From: Mastigias papua
Taxonomy: Eukaryota; Cnidaria; Scyphozoa; Rhizostomeae; Mastigiidae
DNA: 64,000 nt
Assembly: GCA_964019165.1 (NCBI GenBank)
Contig: OZ025272.1
Coordinates: 4,795,493 to 4,859,492, forward strand
Reading direction: 5' to 3'
Shown here piece by piece: positions 50,801 to 62,839 of this stretch. A program made the translations under genes and the position numbers. Within the stretch, counting starts at the first letter, position 1, and each line of letters starts with the position of its first letter. The notes under the pieces were generated by a model. It was not told the DNA's origin. It searched no databases and worked only from the letters and a program-made list of their open reading frames with translations.

Positions 50801-53800
50801 TCATCTTTGCATCATATACTTACATTTCAACTCTACACAAGAGATTATATTCACTATATTTTCCATTTCAAGCGCACATGGTCTTTAGTCAACACCCAAA
50901 CTAGTAATGAAAAGAATAGAGATTTGAACAAAGATACTCACCTACTGTTGCGGAGGTACTGAGTACAGCCTGAGGCACAATAGGTTTGTCTGGACTTGTA
51001 ACTGTAACAGATTGCTCTTGCGATGTGTATTTTGTTATTCCATTTCTATTGATGCTGTTGGAAATGAACACTAAAACATCACCAGGGACAATCGACGCTC
51101 CTCTTCCCAAGTACACAGTTAGCTGTTTAGCATTGGTCAACGTGCACCTTGGAGAGTTTCCAAGTTTGGAAATATTCTTCAAAAATGCCGAACAGGTTGT
51201 ACTAGATGTCGAAGAATCAGCATCCAAAGTAAGAGTGATTGCCCCGAGGTTATTTTGAAGCTTTGCCAAAGTAACGTTAGCGCCAAAAAGAAATATAGAA
51301 ACAACGGCGCGCTTGGTATCATCGAATTCTCTTCTAGTTGAGAAGGACAGTGAGACTTTTAATGAGCCAGGCGCCATCTTTGGAACTTGGCATCTGACAG
51401 TACTTTCACTAACATAAGTTGCTTTTAGTAATATGCCATCTTGTGTAATGCATTGTAATTCTGAACAACTTGGAAAAGCTGAGCCTTGTACAGTTAACTC
51501 GAAAGCTGAATTTGCGATAACTTCCGTTGGATAACTTGATGTGATGTTGATTGTAGCGTTGGAATACATTTTAATAGTACTTAATGTCTGGAGTGTAAGT
51601 TTCTTTGAACCAGATGTAAAGTTACACTTCAGGAAATAATCATTTGAAACGATAGATGCAACATTTATCCTGAAATTTGAAATGCCGGCACTGTGACTTA
51701 CAAATGCAGATTGAACTTGATATCTAGAAGAATGGAAATGATCGTTTTATTATAAAGAGGAGTAACATGTAAGCTAGACAATGTCAAATCAACACGGAGA
51801 AAAGTAGGAATGGAGGCTACTACAGAGCTAAGGAATTTATCAGACTTGACTATGGGACCATACCCTTCAATAAAGCTTACATTAAAATATGCAACTAGAG
51901 GGTGAAACGCAGCAATGATATGACATAGCAAGGAACCAAATTTTGCTTGAGATCTCCGACATTCCCATCCTTTCTCCTTGACTTCATACGACGTACAAAA
52001 GCGATCCTGGAGAATGCTGCGGAAATGCGACTCCAAGTACCCCTCGTGGCGCCGTCACTGGAGGAAACTGCCAGCTTTTATGAAAAGCAGCTTGCATCTC
52101 AATATTTAATGTTCTTATTTTAATTAAAGCCCTATACTGAATCATGAAAGGTTCCTTGCCAGAAATATTGCTTATGACACGACAACTACTGCAATCTGAG
52201 ATAAGTGCAGAAGAGAAGAAAATTTGATATAGAAAAGAACTTGTTTACAGTTTGCTCGTGGGCCATTGTAGTACTTCTGAAAGCAATTAGAAAGGAAGGG
52301 ATGGAAAAGAAAAACAAGCAACAAAAATTTGGGATTAACATTGTTGCCTAATTAATGCTGATTGAGAATTCATAGCAATATTGAATAAAAATTGAGACAT
52401 ATCCCTATCAAGAACTTTGGAGTGGCATGAGAAAGTTCTAACTACATAGTAATTACGTGGGAAATATAGCCTTATTGAGACAAATACTCTCCCTAGGCAC
52501 TTCCTAAATGGTAGCCAAAGTGCTTTGAAATCAAGTCACGTACTAAAGAGACCTAATGATTAATTATTTCCTTCACATACAATTGTTAAATCATCAATAA
52601 CAGATAAGATCTGAATATAGTTATATTAAGTAAGATCGTGAACGAGAACTCACTCAGCAGTATTATGAACAAGACGACATTTGGATTCTTCAAGACCTGC
52701 TAAGCCGATGACTTTTACAACCATGTCATTTTCCATTGCCCAGCAAGATGGTATATTGATGAATTTAGTACAATTGTTGAAGTTTGGATCGCTTCTTAGT
52801 AAACATTTTCCGCAATGATCTGTCACATTATTACCATTCGGAATTCCGTTACAATCCCTACACGATGACCCATTTCCATTACAAATACCACAAACATCCA
52901 TGCCTACAAAATGAAAAAAATTAGCTATAAATGTGATCAAGAGCATTAGACAGTTAGATCCTTCTTTAGATATGAGCTCTTTTTCTCAGTTGATACAAAA
53001 GTTAAAACTGCAGGTACTTGAACAACATATTACTTAATACAAATCATAAAATGAATCAATAGTCGCAAGTGACACGTCAACTAGCGTTTGCCAAAATAAT
53101 CAAGGAGGATATTAACCAACCATAGTTGCTTGGTAAGCCAGTTGTCCCATTTACACAATGTCCACATTTATTCTTAAATGCTTTTCCATTACAAACTCCA
53201 TTACAGTCTGTGAAGTTTCTTGCTTTTGCTTTCAGCTGACAGTTTCCACACGAATCATTAAATGCCAGATCGCAGAAACCAAGGCAGTCTTTGAGGTAAT
53301 TATATGTTTTGCCTGTATTGCCTCCAGTGCATTTTGAGCAACTATCTAAAATGATAATGACAAATGATCTGATGTGCAAAGTGCTATTCTATAATGTCTG
53401 CGGTTGTTAAAAGAAGGCAAGAACAACCAGAGCTTTTAACCTATCTATCTCCTAGAGAAGATTTTAAAGTAAGAAAGATTAATATGAAGGATGGGGCTGG
53501 AGAGATAGGGAGCTAAAGAGAGGAAGGGTAAACAGGAATGATGGTATTGAGAGGTGCTAGGTAAAGCTTCTATAGCGTCTGGAAATTTCTCATAGCTTGA
53601 AATGGAAAGCGGCTCACAAACAGATTACAGAGAGTGAAGATAAGTTGTGCTTATAGTGGCTGGCAACAAGTAAAATCCGGTGTTCCATAGGGCTCAGTGC
53701 TTGAACCCCTGCTGCTTTATTTGTTCATTAACGGCTTCATCTACGCCATCAAACTCACAAGTTTGCCACTCTGCAGATGACAACACTATCTACTAATGTG

Positions 53801-56800
53801 ATGATAATATGGACACATTTTGAGATCCCTCAGTGGAGATATGAATAGTGCTTTAGAATAGTTCAAAGACAGTCGAATGGCAGCCATGCCCAGACAGATC
53901 CCAGGCTATAATTTTGGGCTTTGATAGAGGCCATAAATTGAGTTTTGAGATAAACGGACAACCTATAAAGCAACTGAGGAGGTTAAGTTCCTTGGAACCA
54001 CATTTGACTCAAAGCTTCAATTTCAAAACCATGCTGGAACTATTTGCAAAATGGCAAGCAGGAAAGTAAAGGCATTCTCCCATATTGTTGGGTGCCTACA
54101 AAACATAAACTATTATACAAGATTTTCATAAAGTCAAATTTCAACTATTGTTCGCTGATATGGATGCGGTAATACAGCAAATAACAGAATAAACCGGTTA
54201 CATAAGCGAGCCTTGAGAGTTCTCCATGGTACACGACATTACCTACATAATTTATCAACTGCTGGATATTTATTCCTACAATAGAGTAGTGCCTGTCGTC
54301 ATTCAACAATGTTTAGCTTATCTGCAAAATAGATTGTTCTATTCCAAAACAATATAATTCATGCTTGTTTTGTGTAATCGGCAAATCATTACATTATAGT
54401 CTTATTTTTATCACTATGCTGATATTCTATACTCTGAAGAATTTCAATAGGAAAAGTTGTAAGCAGCTCCTCTGTTCTTGCCAGCATGCAAAGTGGAACT
54501 ATCCAAGATCATTGACAGAACACTGAGATCTACGCAGCCACTATTTTGCTGCAGTTCATTGAATTTACTTTCATCATATCTTCCTTAGACTATTAAATTT
54601 ATTATCAATCTTTATCATTATTCATGCAGATAACGTAATTTAAAACAAAAACTGTTCAAGTTATTAGCTGTGGCATAGACTTCAAGTAGTGACTTGAGCA
54701 TAAAAATAGCAAGCAGGGCATCTACCAATGGTCTTGTATCATGTGACCAATGGTCTTATATCATATGAAATCTCCCACCACTATCAAAGATCATAATGAT
54801 ATCATATGTTGCGCATAGTCATCTATCTTTTGGCAATCACTCTTATTCCTTTCAAGGTGGAAAAATTGCTACGGTTTTCTCCACATAAGACATGTACAAA
54901 GAGGGATATGCTGTCAAGTGAGCACATTCGTATGGACTCTTCACAGTTCCTCACTAGTGTTCCAGCACACTTCAGAAAGGAAAAGGAGTGAGTAAAAAGT
55001 GTCCCCAAAATATCAGGTCTAAATAAGGGTGCCATCAGTGAGTGTAAACTTCTGTAGGGATTTGACAATGTTCCTACTCTACTGAATATCATCCTATGCT
55101 ATTATCTATAGACTCGATTGCTATAAAAGTGATCTGGTATCATGAATATAGCCACATTTTGTTCTTATCCAATCAGCAGATTTGCTTACATCAAATTAAT
55201 AACAAAAAAGATGCGTACATTTACTTAATCTTTCATTGTGACGGCATTTTGAAGCGGAGTGGCCTTGGGAATGTCCATTTACAGAGACGAGCTTGTAATT
55301 GTAACCCCATAAGTACATTTCAAATTGAAAAGTAAGTTGGTACCACAGAGCTTCACTATAGCACAAAAAAGTGGGAACATTCTTTTAGCATACTGAAAGC
55401 TTTTTTCGTACGACACTCGTCAGAGTATGAAACGTAGGATAACGACCTAAAGGTGAACCGAAATGGATAGCCAGATGCGGGTACACGTGATATGATGAAT
55501 AATGCGTCTATTTGGCCCTATGATTGCCCAATTAGCACATATTCACAATTGTTTACTTGAAGAATCTAAATGAGAAAACGAACTCTTTTTGTTTACACAA
55601 GACTGGGTTTTGAGTCTTAATGTAAACTGATTCCAAAACACCTATATGAAAGGACGATCTTGCTTGCCCAATGATCCGAAAATTATCGTCTGTATTTGTT
55701 TTCGCGCATTCTGGATTTGTAATAAGATGTTGTCCTGTGGTCGAATCACAGGTCATTTTAGGATTATTGCTTTTGCACATGAGAAGTGGCTGTTCTCTTA
55801 CTCTAGTGCTTTTCTTCCTGATGCTCATGGGGACATGTTTTACTCTGTCCGCTAGTCTCTGTGTAGTGCGTCCTACGTATCGAGCTTCACATCGGCACGA
55901 AAATTCATAAACTACACAACTTTTTTGAGTGGTAGGAACGCTATCTTTTGTAGCAGATTGTAGCATAACTCTAGTATTATAAACCGCACGGGGCTTCACA
56001 GCATAGAAACAGGATGTAATGGCTTTGTTAATTTGGTTTTCAAATTTTGAAGGGGCATTCCCAGTCCAGAGTAATTTTAAGTAAACCGGACACTTTTCAG
56101 GACCAAAATGTTTTTCTGATGAAATGTTGGCTAGTTTTTCCTTAATGTAAGAAACAAGGACACCTTCTGGATATCAATTGTCAATTAGCACTTGCTTTAT
56201 TATGTCGAGCTCAGAATTTAATTTAGTTTTAGAGCAAACCATAAGTGCCCTATGAACTAAAGCTTTGATAAGGATGATTTTCCTTGCTTTTGAGCTGAAG
56301 GAATTCTAACGGATGTATAGAACAGTAATCGTTGGTTTCCTGTAAATCCTGGTCAGAAATCCAGTGTCCCCTTTCTCCACGGAAACATCTAGAAAATTCA
56401 AGGAGTTCTTTTGTTACTTTTGTATTGTAAAGTTTAGGGCTGGATGTAGCTGGTCGAGGTTGACATGAGAACAATCACATTCCAGCTCAGAAGTGAAAAT
56501 GACAAAAGTATCGTCAACATAACAAAAGTAGACACTTGGTTTTATGTTGTTACAGAAAAGTTTACTTTCATGAAAGCCCATTAAAATGTTTGCTAAAACT
56601 GGCCCTAAAGGGCTACCCGTTGCCACTCCGTCTAATTGCTTATACATCTGGTTGCTAAAACTAAATTCTGCTCCTTGAGTAGCATTTAGCATCAATTCTT
56701 TGAAAGTTTTCTCGGGGAATGGAAGGCAATCAAGGTGACCTCGATACAAAGCATCAGCACAAATCCCTATGGTCTCATCTAATGGCACGAAGGTGAATAG

Positions 56801-59800
56801 ACTGCTGATGTCAAAAAAGCACAGAAATGTTTTGGCAGGTTCACAGGTAGAGTTTTGGATAATGTTGGCAAACGTAAAAGAATCTTTTACCCAATTCGAG
56901 GAGTAGAGTTATAGGAACGGGGACAAAATTTCTGATAACCATTTGGCAAGTTCATGTTGAGAGGAGCCAATCATGGATAAAATGGGCCGAACCGGGGTGC
57001 CTTCTTTGTGCGTTTTCGGTATGTTTTGGTTAACTAAGTCTATACATATGTGGGTGCTGTGAGCCTATAGATCGAATCCTATCATTAATATCACGAGTCA
57101 GGATTTTTGGTTAACTAAGTCTAAGAGAAGAGATGTTTGGTAACTTCTGCTCGGTCTTGGCCGTATATCATGCTGATCAACACTGCACATGTTCAAAAAC
57201 TTGGTTTTATCTTCGAGAATATAGCCCATCTTTTGGGTGTAATCACTTTTGTTTAAGGTGAGACCCCAGCTGGGAAATAAGTGGCTTCCAAGATATTCAA
57301 CACATTAAGAAGCTCCCATTGTTTACTTCATATATAGGAGGCCCTTTAAGATCCACCATTAATTGCTAAAACGACGAGAATGTATTTTTTATGTACAAAA
57401 CGTGAAACAGACTTTGGTTTGCATATGTAAAGCTCAAATTTATCTGATAACTGAAATGAATGTCATGTGGGCCCTATAAACCAATACTAACCTGGCGAAG
57501 AAAGGCCAATTTGATAATTCCTACATTTGTGATGTAAGTTTCAAACATAATATTTTTGAAATGCTCTAAGATCATAATGGGTCGCAAAATATTAAACACA
57601 TCAGTTTTGAGACGATATGTTGGAACCCAAAAGCAGATCTTAGTCAGGTAATGATATGGCAGCTAATCTTAACTATTCGGTAAACTAAGACTGCCCTGCA
57701 TAATCCTAAGCTGTGAAGCACAAAGATAAATTTGAGCATTGCGCAAGCAAGCCAAAGTCAGCTTCATATTTTCTGCATGACCAAATACGTTCTTGTCATT
57801 CAAAACATCAATGATGGTTCTTGAAGGGCTTCTTGTATATGAAGTATAAGGTAAACAATGGGCGCTGTTCCGTTTGTTGAATATCTTTGAAACCTTTCAT
57901 TTCCCAGCTTAGGGCTCCGAGGTATCAATGTAAAATGTGCTTACGAGGTTACAATTAAAACCTCGTCTCTGTAAATGAAGGTAAATTTTTTCCGGGCCAA
58001 GAGCTGCGAGTAGTGATTCTCCAGAATCACGCTGCTTCAAAATGGCGCCCCAGTGAAATATGCATAAAATGGAAGCATCTTATTAGTTAATTATTTGATG
58101 TAAACAAATCCACTGATTGGATGAGAAAAAATTTGGCTATGTCTGGTATCATGAGATTAGATCAAAGAATATATCCTAAAGATCTACCTCGGAGGAAAAC
58201 AACTTATAAGTGCGTTAATGCTTTGCAATTTGACTAAAGTGATTACATGAGAGTTAACAAGTGGGTGAAAGTGAAAAAATCGAATAACGTCAATACCTAT
58301 AACAGCGTTGCAATCATTACAAGCTTTAAAGATCTGATTCTCAACCAGTGTACACTCTCCACAGGAGTTATTTCTCAGTGTTGATCCTGCTTTTCTATCA
58401 CACCCTCCAATCGGAATCTGTACCAGGAACTGAGGATAGCAACAAAATGATAGAGGATACCTATCACATTCTACATCACTGTTCCCAAGGTTAATGTACT
58501 GTGGTCCATTTGTCCTATTATCCGCTATATCCCATGTATGAAATTTAATCGAAGCTTTATTTAGAGCATTATCTGCATTCCATTCTGATTTGCTCCCATT
58601 TTTAACAAAACGAATTTTGTCATTAGGCTTCAGCAGTATCATGCTCAAAGCACTGCCTTTCGTTGGAAGTTGAGGAGTTAAAGAAATCTTTTGCCATGTA
58701 CTGTTAGGGGAAATTTTCCATTCAAACGATCCATAATCCTGTTGAGCATAAACTATGGCAATACCTAGAAAATGAATCAGTACAAAATGAGATGTGAGCA
58801 AAAGAAGCAATAAATTTGATACTTAACTCTTTTGCCTTGTTGACTGCAAATTAGGACTTTAAAATTTGAACATTCGCATTCCTTGTCGAAACTATACGAA
58901 AAATGTCTGCAGCAACTATATTACGACATCATTCATTAAGCTAAACGACTATGATCATAACAAAATAGAATAGAGAATTTTGAATGAATAATCGAGAACA
59001 TGTGTAACACAAATTAATCAAAACCAGTAGGGTGATAGTAACATACAAAGGAACTTTAGGGCAATAATACGGCATCATAACATCCCAAAGAAATTGCAAT
59101 ATGGCTACCCTCACAAGAAAACCTCAGACTGATCTGATTTTCAGATCATTCTGAATTTGGTTGTATCTGCTATTTTACTTCTCAAATGAAAATTTCCACA
59201 CTTGTCCCAGTTCACCTTATTCTCCATACGGTCATTTACTCAATATCCATACTAAAATGCCATTTCTCCCCGTTTTGAAGTCATTTTGCCTCGAAATGAG
59301 AAATGTTTACGCTCACTGGAAGATTTCAGGTAGACCTGAGAAACCGAAATGAGCTGCAGGTTGATCTGAGTGTGAGTTCTCTTGCATCATATGGGCACTC
59401 TAAGAGCTTCCATCTCTGACCGATTTGAGTTTCAAGTCGATCTGAAACTCAGGTTGACATAAGTTTGCTCAAGTGAGAGTAATATACGAAAGGAGAAATG
59501 TTTCATGGACTAGCAAAAGGATGAGAGTCATTGAGTAACAATAAAAGCACAGCAAATTCACTTGCAAAGAGAGGCGAGAGCTCTTAATAATTCAACCACT
59601 TTCTCTTTCTATATACTTGAACTCTATATGACCCAGGTTTATGAATTCGGTTTGCAACTCCATTAGGACGCCTTGTAAAAAAAACAAACAAAAAAGTCAA
59701 AAAAAAATAAAAAAACCTCGATCCTTGGCTTGAAATCCAGTTATCTCGTATATGAAATATTCAACTTTACTAGATTGGTATGGAATGTATGGAGCTGTGA

Positions 59801-62735
59801 TAACACTTGATTTGCAATCCTCCTTTTGCACCATCCTGTACACCAAATTGGTTCTATTGCGAAAAGTTTCGTTTCCACAAACATACTCCAATCCGAATGA
59901 AATGTTAGCACTTTTGATAAAGGCAAATGGAATATTGCCTGTATCAAATGATAATGAATTGACAACGCCTGAAAAGTTGAAGGGTAGAAAATTTTTATCG
60001 ATGTATAATAGTACAAAAGGTTCAATAGATGGCATTAAGACCATACTATAGCAAAGCAGCCATGAAAATGACTATAAAAGCACAGCAATAAATTTAATTC
60101 CGTCCATCTATATATAATGGGAACAGCAACATTCACAAAAGCACCATGACATTCGAGTTAATAACCAAGTGCTCTATGACAAGAGTTCTATGATGAAAAA
60201 GACCCATGTATTTCATTGACTGAAAGCAACTCTTGAATGTAGGTGTTTGGGAGACATACCTTCAATAGTGGCGGAAATTCTTGGAACACACTGATTTACG
60301 TATTGTATTTTAGACAGGTAGTTTTCGATGCAAGTATTGTTTGGAAAGCCAGTCAGAAGCTGTAGGTTTGGCGTCATCTTAGATTCATAGATGGCTTTGT
60401 TAAACAATTCTTTGACCTAAAAATAGAGAAATTATGGCATCATCAGGTAAATTAGCATAATTGATTATAATCACATAAATTAGCATAATTATGCAATATA
60501 CTAGTAAAACGGATTAACATAATTACCTATAACACAATAGATATGCATACTTTAGTCTCACTCTGAAGACAGTAGAACGTTGAGCAAACTCATGATGAGT
60601 TACCTTACCAAAAACATTACTAAAGATACAAAATTAATGCTAAAAACTAACTTATAAAAAATTATCACGATTGTTGTAAAAGATATTATGCGGCGCAACA
60701 CTAACACGGTTTATCAAAAATAAGTACTGAGAAGCATAAACTTAACGCTGTTTTTCGAGCAACAACTGTATTTGAGATATGAAATTAACGCGATTGAAAA
60801 ACGTTACTTGATAAAGACCGAAAACGATGTGCTGTATTTAGTTTTAAAGAGCCTATGATCTTGAAAGAAATTCATTTCTACAAAAAATATCATTCTAATT
60901 AGTTGATTATCTGAACTTAACAATAATTTCGTACTGGTCCTCCGGTTTCAATATAACTTTTTGCATTTCCGAAGAAAAGAGATAAATGTACAGTGAAACA
61001 CCGTTAAAACGCCATCGAGTGTCCCTGCAAAATTATGGCGGTAAAGTGGGGGTGACGTCATATTAAGGATATCATAAATTTATCCCGGGAGGTACTCCTC
61101 TCTATTCAGGGGGGTCCGTGTCAATATTTGGAGTCTGGAATTTCACAAAAAAGATATATTTGGGGTCTTGCGGTTTGAGAATAACAGTGTACGAAAAAGT
61201 CAATATTTGGAATCTAAGAATTGACAACGAAGTTGTAAAATAAAGTTGATATGGGATTGAAGATGTGAAGTTGTGATATTGAATGAAATTTTATTGAAGT
61301 AGTAGTCCAAAATATGTTACTACGTGGAGGGTCTCAAAATGTTTAGACTCAATATTTGGGGTTCTTCAAAACAGTGACTCAAAATTTGGGGACCAGCAAT
61401 AAATCGCTGACATTGATCCCCTCCCCCCATAGAGATGTAGGAAGTACCTTATTTAAGTGCAGGATCCTCAGCCTTGTTTGGTGAAAACCGAAGCAAGTTT
61501 CAAATAATTTATTGTTTCATGAAGTCAGTGGAAAATCCGGAAACAATGTTGAAATGGACGCCCGATTACAGGACATTAGTGGCAAATGTGATTGGCACAT
61601 ATATGTTCCTGTCAAGGTTAAATTAATCATACTCGCGATGACAAATATTATTTGTTAGCCGATTAGGGGGAATGTCTGATGATGAAAGACAATGAGATGA
61701 GGACCTTGAAACATTTCTGCTGGATATGAGCAGCGTCTCCAGGGGTACCTAGCCGAAAGTTTGATAGGCTGTACTGTGTCAAAACACCAATGTAATGGTT
61801 TACCTATTTATTCTCCTGTACTTCTTTCACAAAATTCATGGCAAAGGGTGGACAACTAGGGAATTCCCGCATATCGTGGCGTAGTTAAGAAAATATATTT
61901 GTTCCAACAGAGCTAGTGGTGAAAGATAAGGTTAGCACTACAACTGGGGGCAGTATAAGGGGTTTTAAGTGTAGAGATGATATCAAGTTCTTAGATTTTA
62001 TGAGGATCCAGTTTGTACACTTCCTGTGAGATAGTGAAAATTGCTAGGTGAGCAAACCTACGTAGTTGGAATATTAACGTAGGCAGATGAAACGAAGAAG
62101 AAAATCAAATTTCACTAAACTGAAATCGATAGGAAACTAATACGCAAAAACTAAGCTAACGTCCTACCCGCTTAATTTCATTTAATGTGGTAGTTGCAGT
62201 TGTACGCCAAATACCTTACGTATATACACAAGTAACAATGCATCAAAAGCCAGTGATTAATTTTTGCAATAAATTGTTAGCATCAACAATCAAACAGCTA
62301 GTGAATTCCAAGCAATAGAGACTGGTTATACCTCTGGCCTAGAGAGCCATTACATGAATTTGAACTATGATCCATAAGAGTTAAACTGCCCTTGGCAAAG
62401 AAGGACACTTGTATGAAAGTTGTGCAGTAGAAATTGGAAGATAAATGCTGAAAACTGATCATGATAAAAACTATTACTTGATGTGTTCCTTAACAAACAT
62501 GCTTATTAAATGAATAGCACTTACATAAATGCTCTCTTTGAACAGGAGCATTCTGTCTTGATTGCGATGACTTATGAATGATGGGGCTGGCACAGATATA
62601 GGGGGAAGGTATAATGTGACGAGTATGCATAACGTCTGGCCGACAACACTGACTCGTGATCCAGAAACACTCTTAGAAGATACATTCGCAATTAAAACAG
62701 GAACCTCACCATATATATTCATCGAGGAAGCAATG
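32815..62735 (-). CDS. REJ-family single-pass membrane protein (polycystin-1/egg-jelly-receptor related), 5' end outside window
   Basis: Exons read by eye: 62525-62735, 60260-60416, 59717-60045, 58297-58764, 53121-53345, 52654-52903, 50942-51723, 48887-49258, 46966-47108, 44784-44892, 44096-44312, 43439-43641, 42790-43020, 41571-41791, 40795-40974, (possibly 40386-40446), 39188-39412, 38206-38568, 37760-37939, 35712-35868, 35237-35532, 34245-34554, 32815-32849. They give about 1,900 residues. Order: N-terminal beta-rich part, Cys-rich CGxC repeats, an IPT/REJ-like region, a REJ module (NSLPRGG, then WFDDEDHMPLRYRF), a GAIN/GPS-like end, a SEA-like segment, a Thr/Pro stalk, one membrane helix and a short tail ending in YHGSP. 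Many N-x-S/T sites fit an extracellular protein. REJ proteins act in fertilisation and as polycystin ectodomains; here no PLAT domain or channel follows. Most joins keep phase. Three do not (see findings), so short exons are probably missing. Confidence 0.8.
34245..34554 (-). other. Membrane-anchor exon of the REJ-type gene
   Basis: Part of the gene above. It encodes the end of a beta-rich domain (LVITVWDGRNITV), a Thr/Pro stalk (TPSTTTKPTVTTQNPP), an acidic PDDEDLS, then the hydrophobic helix AIAGIVIAAVVALAVIGG plus LVYFCFF and a basic stop-transfer RKHTK. This predicts a type I orientation with about 35 cytoplasmic residues. The donor GTATGT at 34244 leads to the final exon 32815-32849, which adds AIMVGYHGSP and the TGA stop; reading through the donor would give only MLFIHL. 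Confidence 0.8.
35712..35868 (-). other. GPS-like exon of the REJ-type gene
   Basis: Part of the gene above. CKRWDPTSKKW ... IKCAVNQTGYITVF follows the C-x2-W ... C ... C-x4-TGYITVF order of a GAIN/GPS motif at the end of REJ proteins. The usual HL-T/S cleavage site is replaced by QTGY, so autoproteolysis is not expected (inference). The preceding exon (37760-37939) ends IPLKQLLYNQYYL, the strand that normally leads into the GPS cysteine. Confidence 0.55.
37428..37650 (+). mobile_element. Penelope-like element 3' end fragment
   Basis: Shares with the region 3' of the Penelope-like ORF (55390-55540, opposite strand) the phrases CATCATATCACGTGTA, GCATCTGGCTA, TTCGGTCGTTACCCGACCGG and TTTCATATTTGACGAGTGTC. 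It lies in an intron of the REJ-type gene. Confidence 0.6.
39842..40235 (-). mobile_element. tRNA-derived SINE-like element with hairpin end
   Basis: The minus strand from 39964 begins GGCCCGATAGCTCAGTTGG, then GAGCACTTGAC-GTACAAA-GTCAAG and ends TCGGGTC. This is a tRNA shape with a good acceptor stem (GGCCCGA/TCGGGTC) and D arm (GCTC/GAGC). The anticodon stem is one pair too long and the T arm is mismatched, so it is a tRNA relic and not a working gene. Flanking copies of GGATTTGAAGG(A)AATGAAAA (39846, and inverted at 40190) and a second inverted pair around 40130-40235 (TTGAGGAAAGTATTGTGAAG / CTTCACAATACTCTCCTCAA) bracket it. It lies in a REJ-gene intron. Confidence 0.6.
45061..45709 (+). 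mobile_element. Pogo-like MITE with transposase C-terminus remnant
   Basis: Near-perfect inverted ends TACCGTATTTCCTCGAAAGA and TCTTTCGAGGAAATACGGTA with TA edges, about 650 bases. Subterminal GAGCGCC/GGGCGCTC phrases recur. Inside, on the plus strand (about 45253-45440), is an open frame DCLKEGHAGLNIFKEQ ... NPFQRLISEQDIADF ... GIDEEDEIDIF. An acidic tail of this kind is typical of pogo/Tigger transposase C-termini (inference). It lies in a REJ-gene intron. Confidence 0.65.
47370..48405 (+). mobile_element. LINE remnant with internal deletion
   Basis: TAWKMARIIPIHKSG, FDNYRPISILPSVS and CSDQFGFQNERSTLNAV are the N-terminal RT blocks. Motifs A, B and the catalytic box are absent. The sequence then jumps to the C-terminal FNYCSLHLLCLTAAQEEKLV and KEIRSISDANKKRACQF blocks and ends in an (ATT)n tail. 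It lies in a REJ-gene intron. Confidence 0.65.
52654..53345 (-). other. Cys-rich CGxC repeat exons
   Basis: Part of the gene above (two exons plus the end of 58297-58764). Repeats run CGECTLVENQIFKACNDC, CSKCTGGNTGKTYN, CGNCQLKAK ... DCNGVCNGKA, CGHCVNGTTGLPSNYG and CGICNGNGSSCRDCNGIPNG. This is the tandem C-G-x-C / D-C-x-G pattern seen in extracellular proteins. The cysteine pairs are probably disulfide-linked. Confidence 0.7.
53640..54300 (+). mobile_element. LINE RT fragment
   Basis: SGWQQVKSGVP-stop-GSVLEPLLLYLFING (motif B region) and, after frameshifts, KFLGTTFDSKLQFQNH, SNFNYCSL-like and NRLHKRALRVLHG blocks. Closest within this window to the LINE at 25883-26935. It lies in the large REJ-gene intron 53346-58296. 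Confidence 0.65.
55230..58060. repeat. Inverted repeat pair flanking the Penelope-like element
   Basis: Left 55240-55320 (CATTTTGAAGC ... ATTTACAGAGACGAGCTTG ... TAATTGTAACCCC) is matched in inverse by 57930-58060 (GAGGTTACAATTA ... CCTCGTCTCTGTAAATG ... GCTTCAAAATGGC). The right copy carries about 40 extra bases between the shared blocks. This could be the ends of a larger element that the Penelope copy entered, or two copies of another repeat. Confidence 0.55.
55390..57340 (-). mobile_element. Penelope-like retroelement with GIY-YIG endonuclease, decayed
   Basis: On the minus strand the RT palm reads YKQLDGVATGSPLGPVLANI then SVYFCYVDDTFVIFTSE (YVDD catalytic box intact). After a frameshift come FLTRIYRKPT-like and a long connector. 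The C-terminal GIY-YIG domain follows at 55553-55999: VVYEFSCRCEARYVGRTTQR (Y-x-F ... YVGRT). RT followed by GIY-YIG is the hallmark of Penelope-like elements. Upstream RT parts (56800-57340) have several stops. The 3' region at 55390-55540 matches two other fragments in the window (37428-37650 and 62840-62900). It is dead and lies in a REJ-gene intron. Confidence 0.85.
61093..61446. mobile_element. MITE with GGTACT(T/C)CC ends
   Basis: The left end TACTCCTCTCTATTCAGGGG is matched in inverse by the right end CCCCCCATAGAGATGTAGGAAGTA. The inner phrases GTGTCAATATTTGG and CTGACATTGATCCC continue the inverted match loosely. TA is at both edges. It is upstream of the 60260-60416 exon, in a REJ-gene intron. 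Confidence 0.5.
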
Positions 62736-62839
62736 CTAAAATAGAGGAATACAGTTAACACAATATAGTTTTCTTTGCGACAAAGTATGCAATTGCTATA
62801 GTGCGAAAAAATGGAAATATTATTTTGCATACTAAACGT

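Larger units (their letters stand above)
42790..51723 (-). other. REJ-like ectodomain block
   Basis: Part of the gene above (exons 50942-51723 through 42790-43020). The first exon holds an IPT-like segment (FELTVQGSAFPSC, STVRCQVPKMAPGSL), then LGAITLTLDADSST and a CSAF ... CTLTNAKQLTVYLGRGASIVPGD phrase, as found ahead of REJ modules in invertebrate proteins. The next exon begins VGSCADIELSGSDSYGGAGR, the canonical REJ opening. Later exons give LYKWSSSQGLVLN, SCYKLILSYGY-like strands and SAYIIVTTNSLPRG, joining to GTFTVHPMIGDALATKF. Phase is kept across every junction in this block. Confidence 0.75.
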
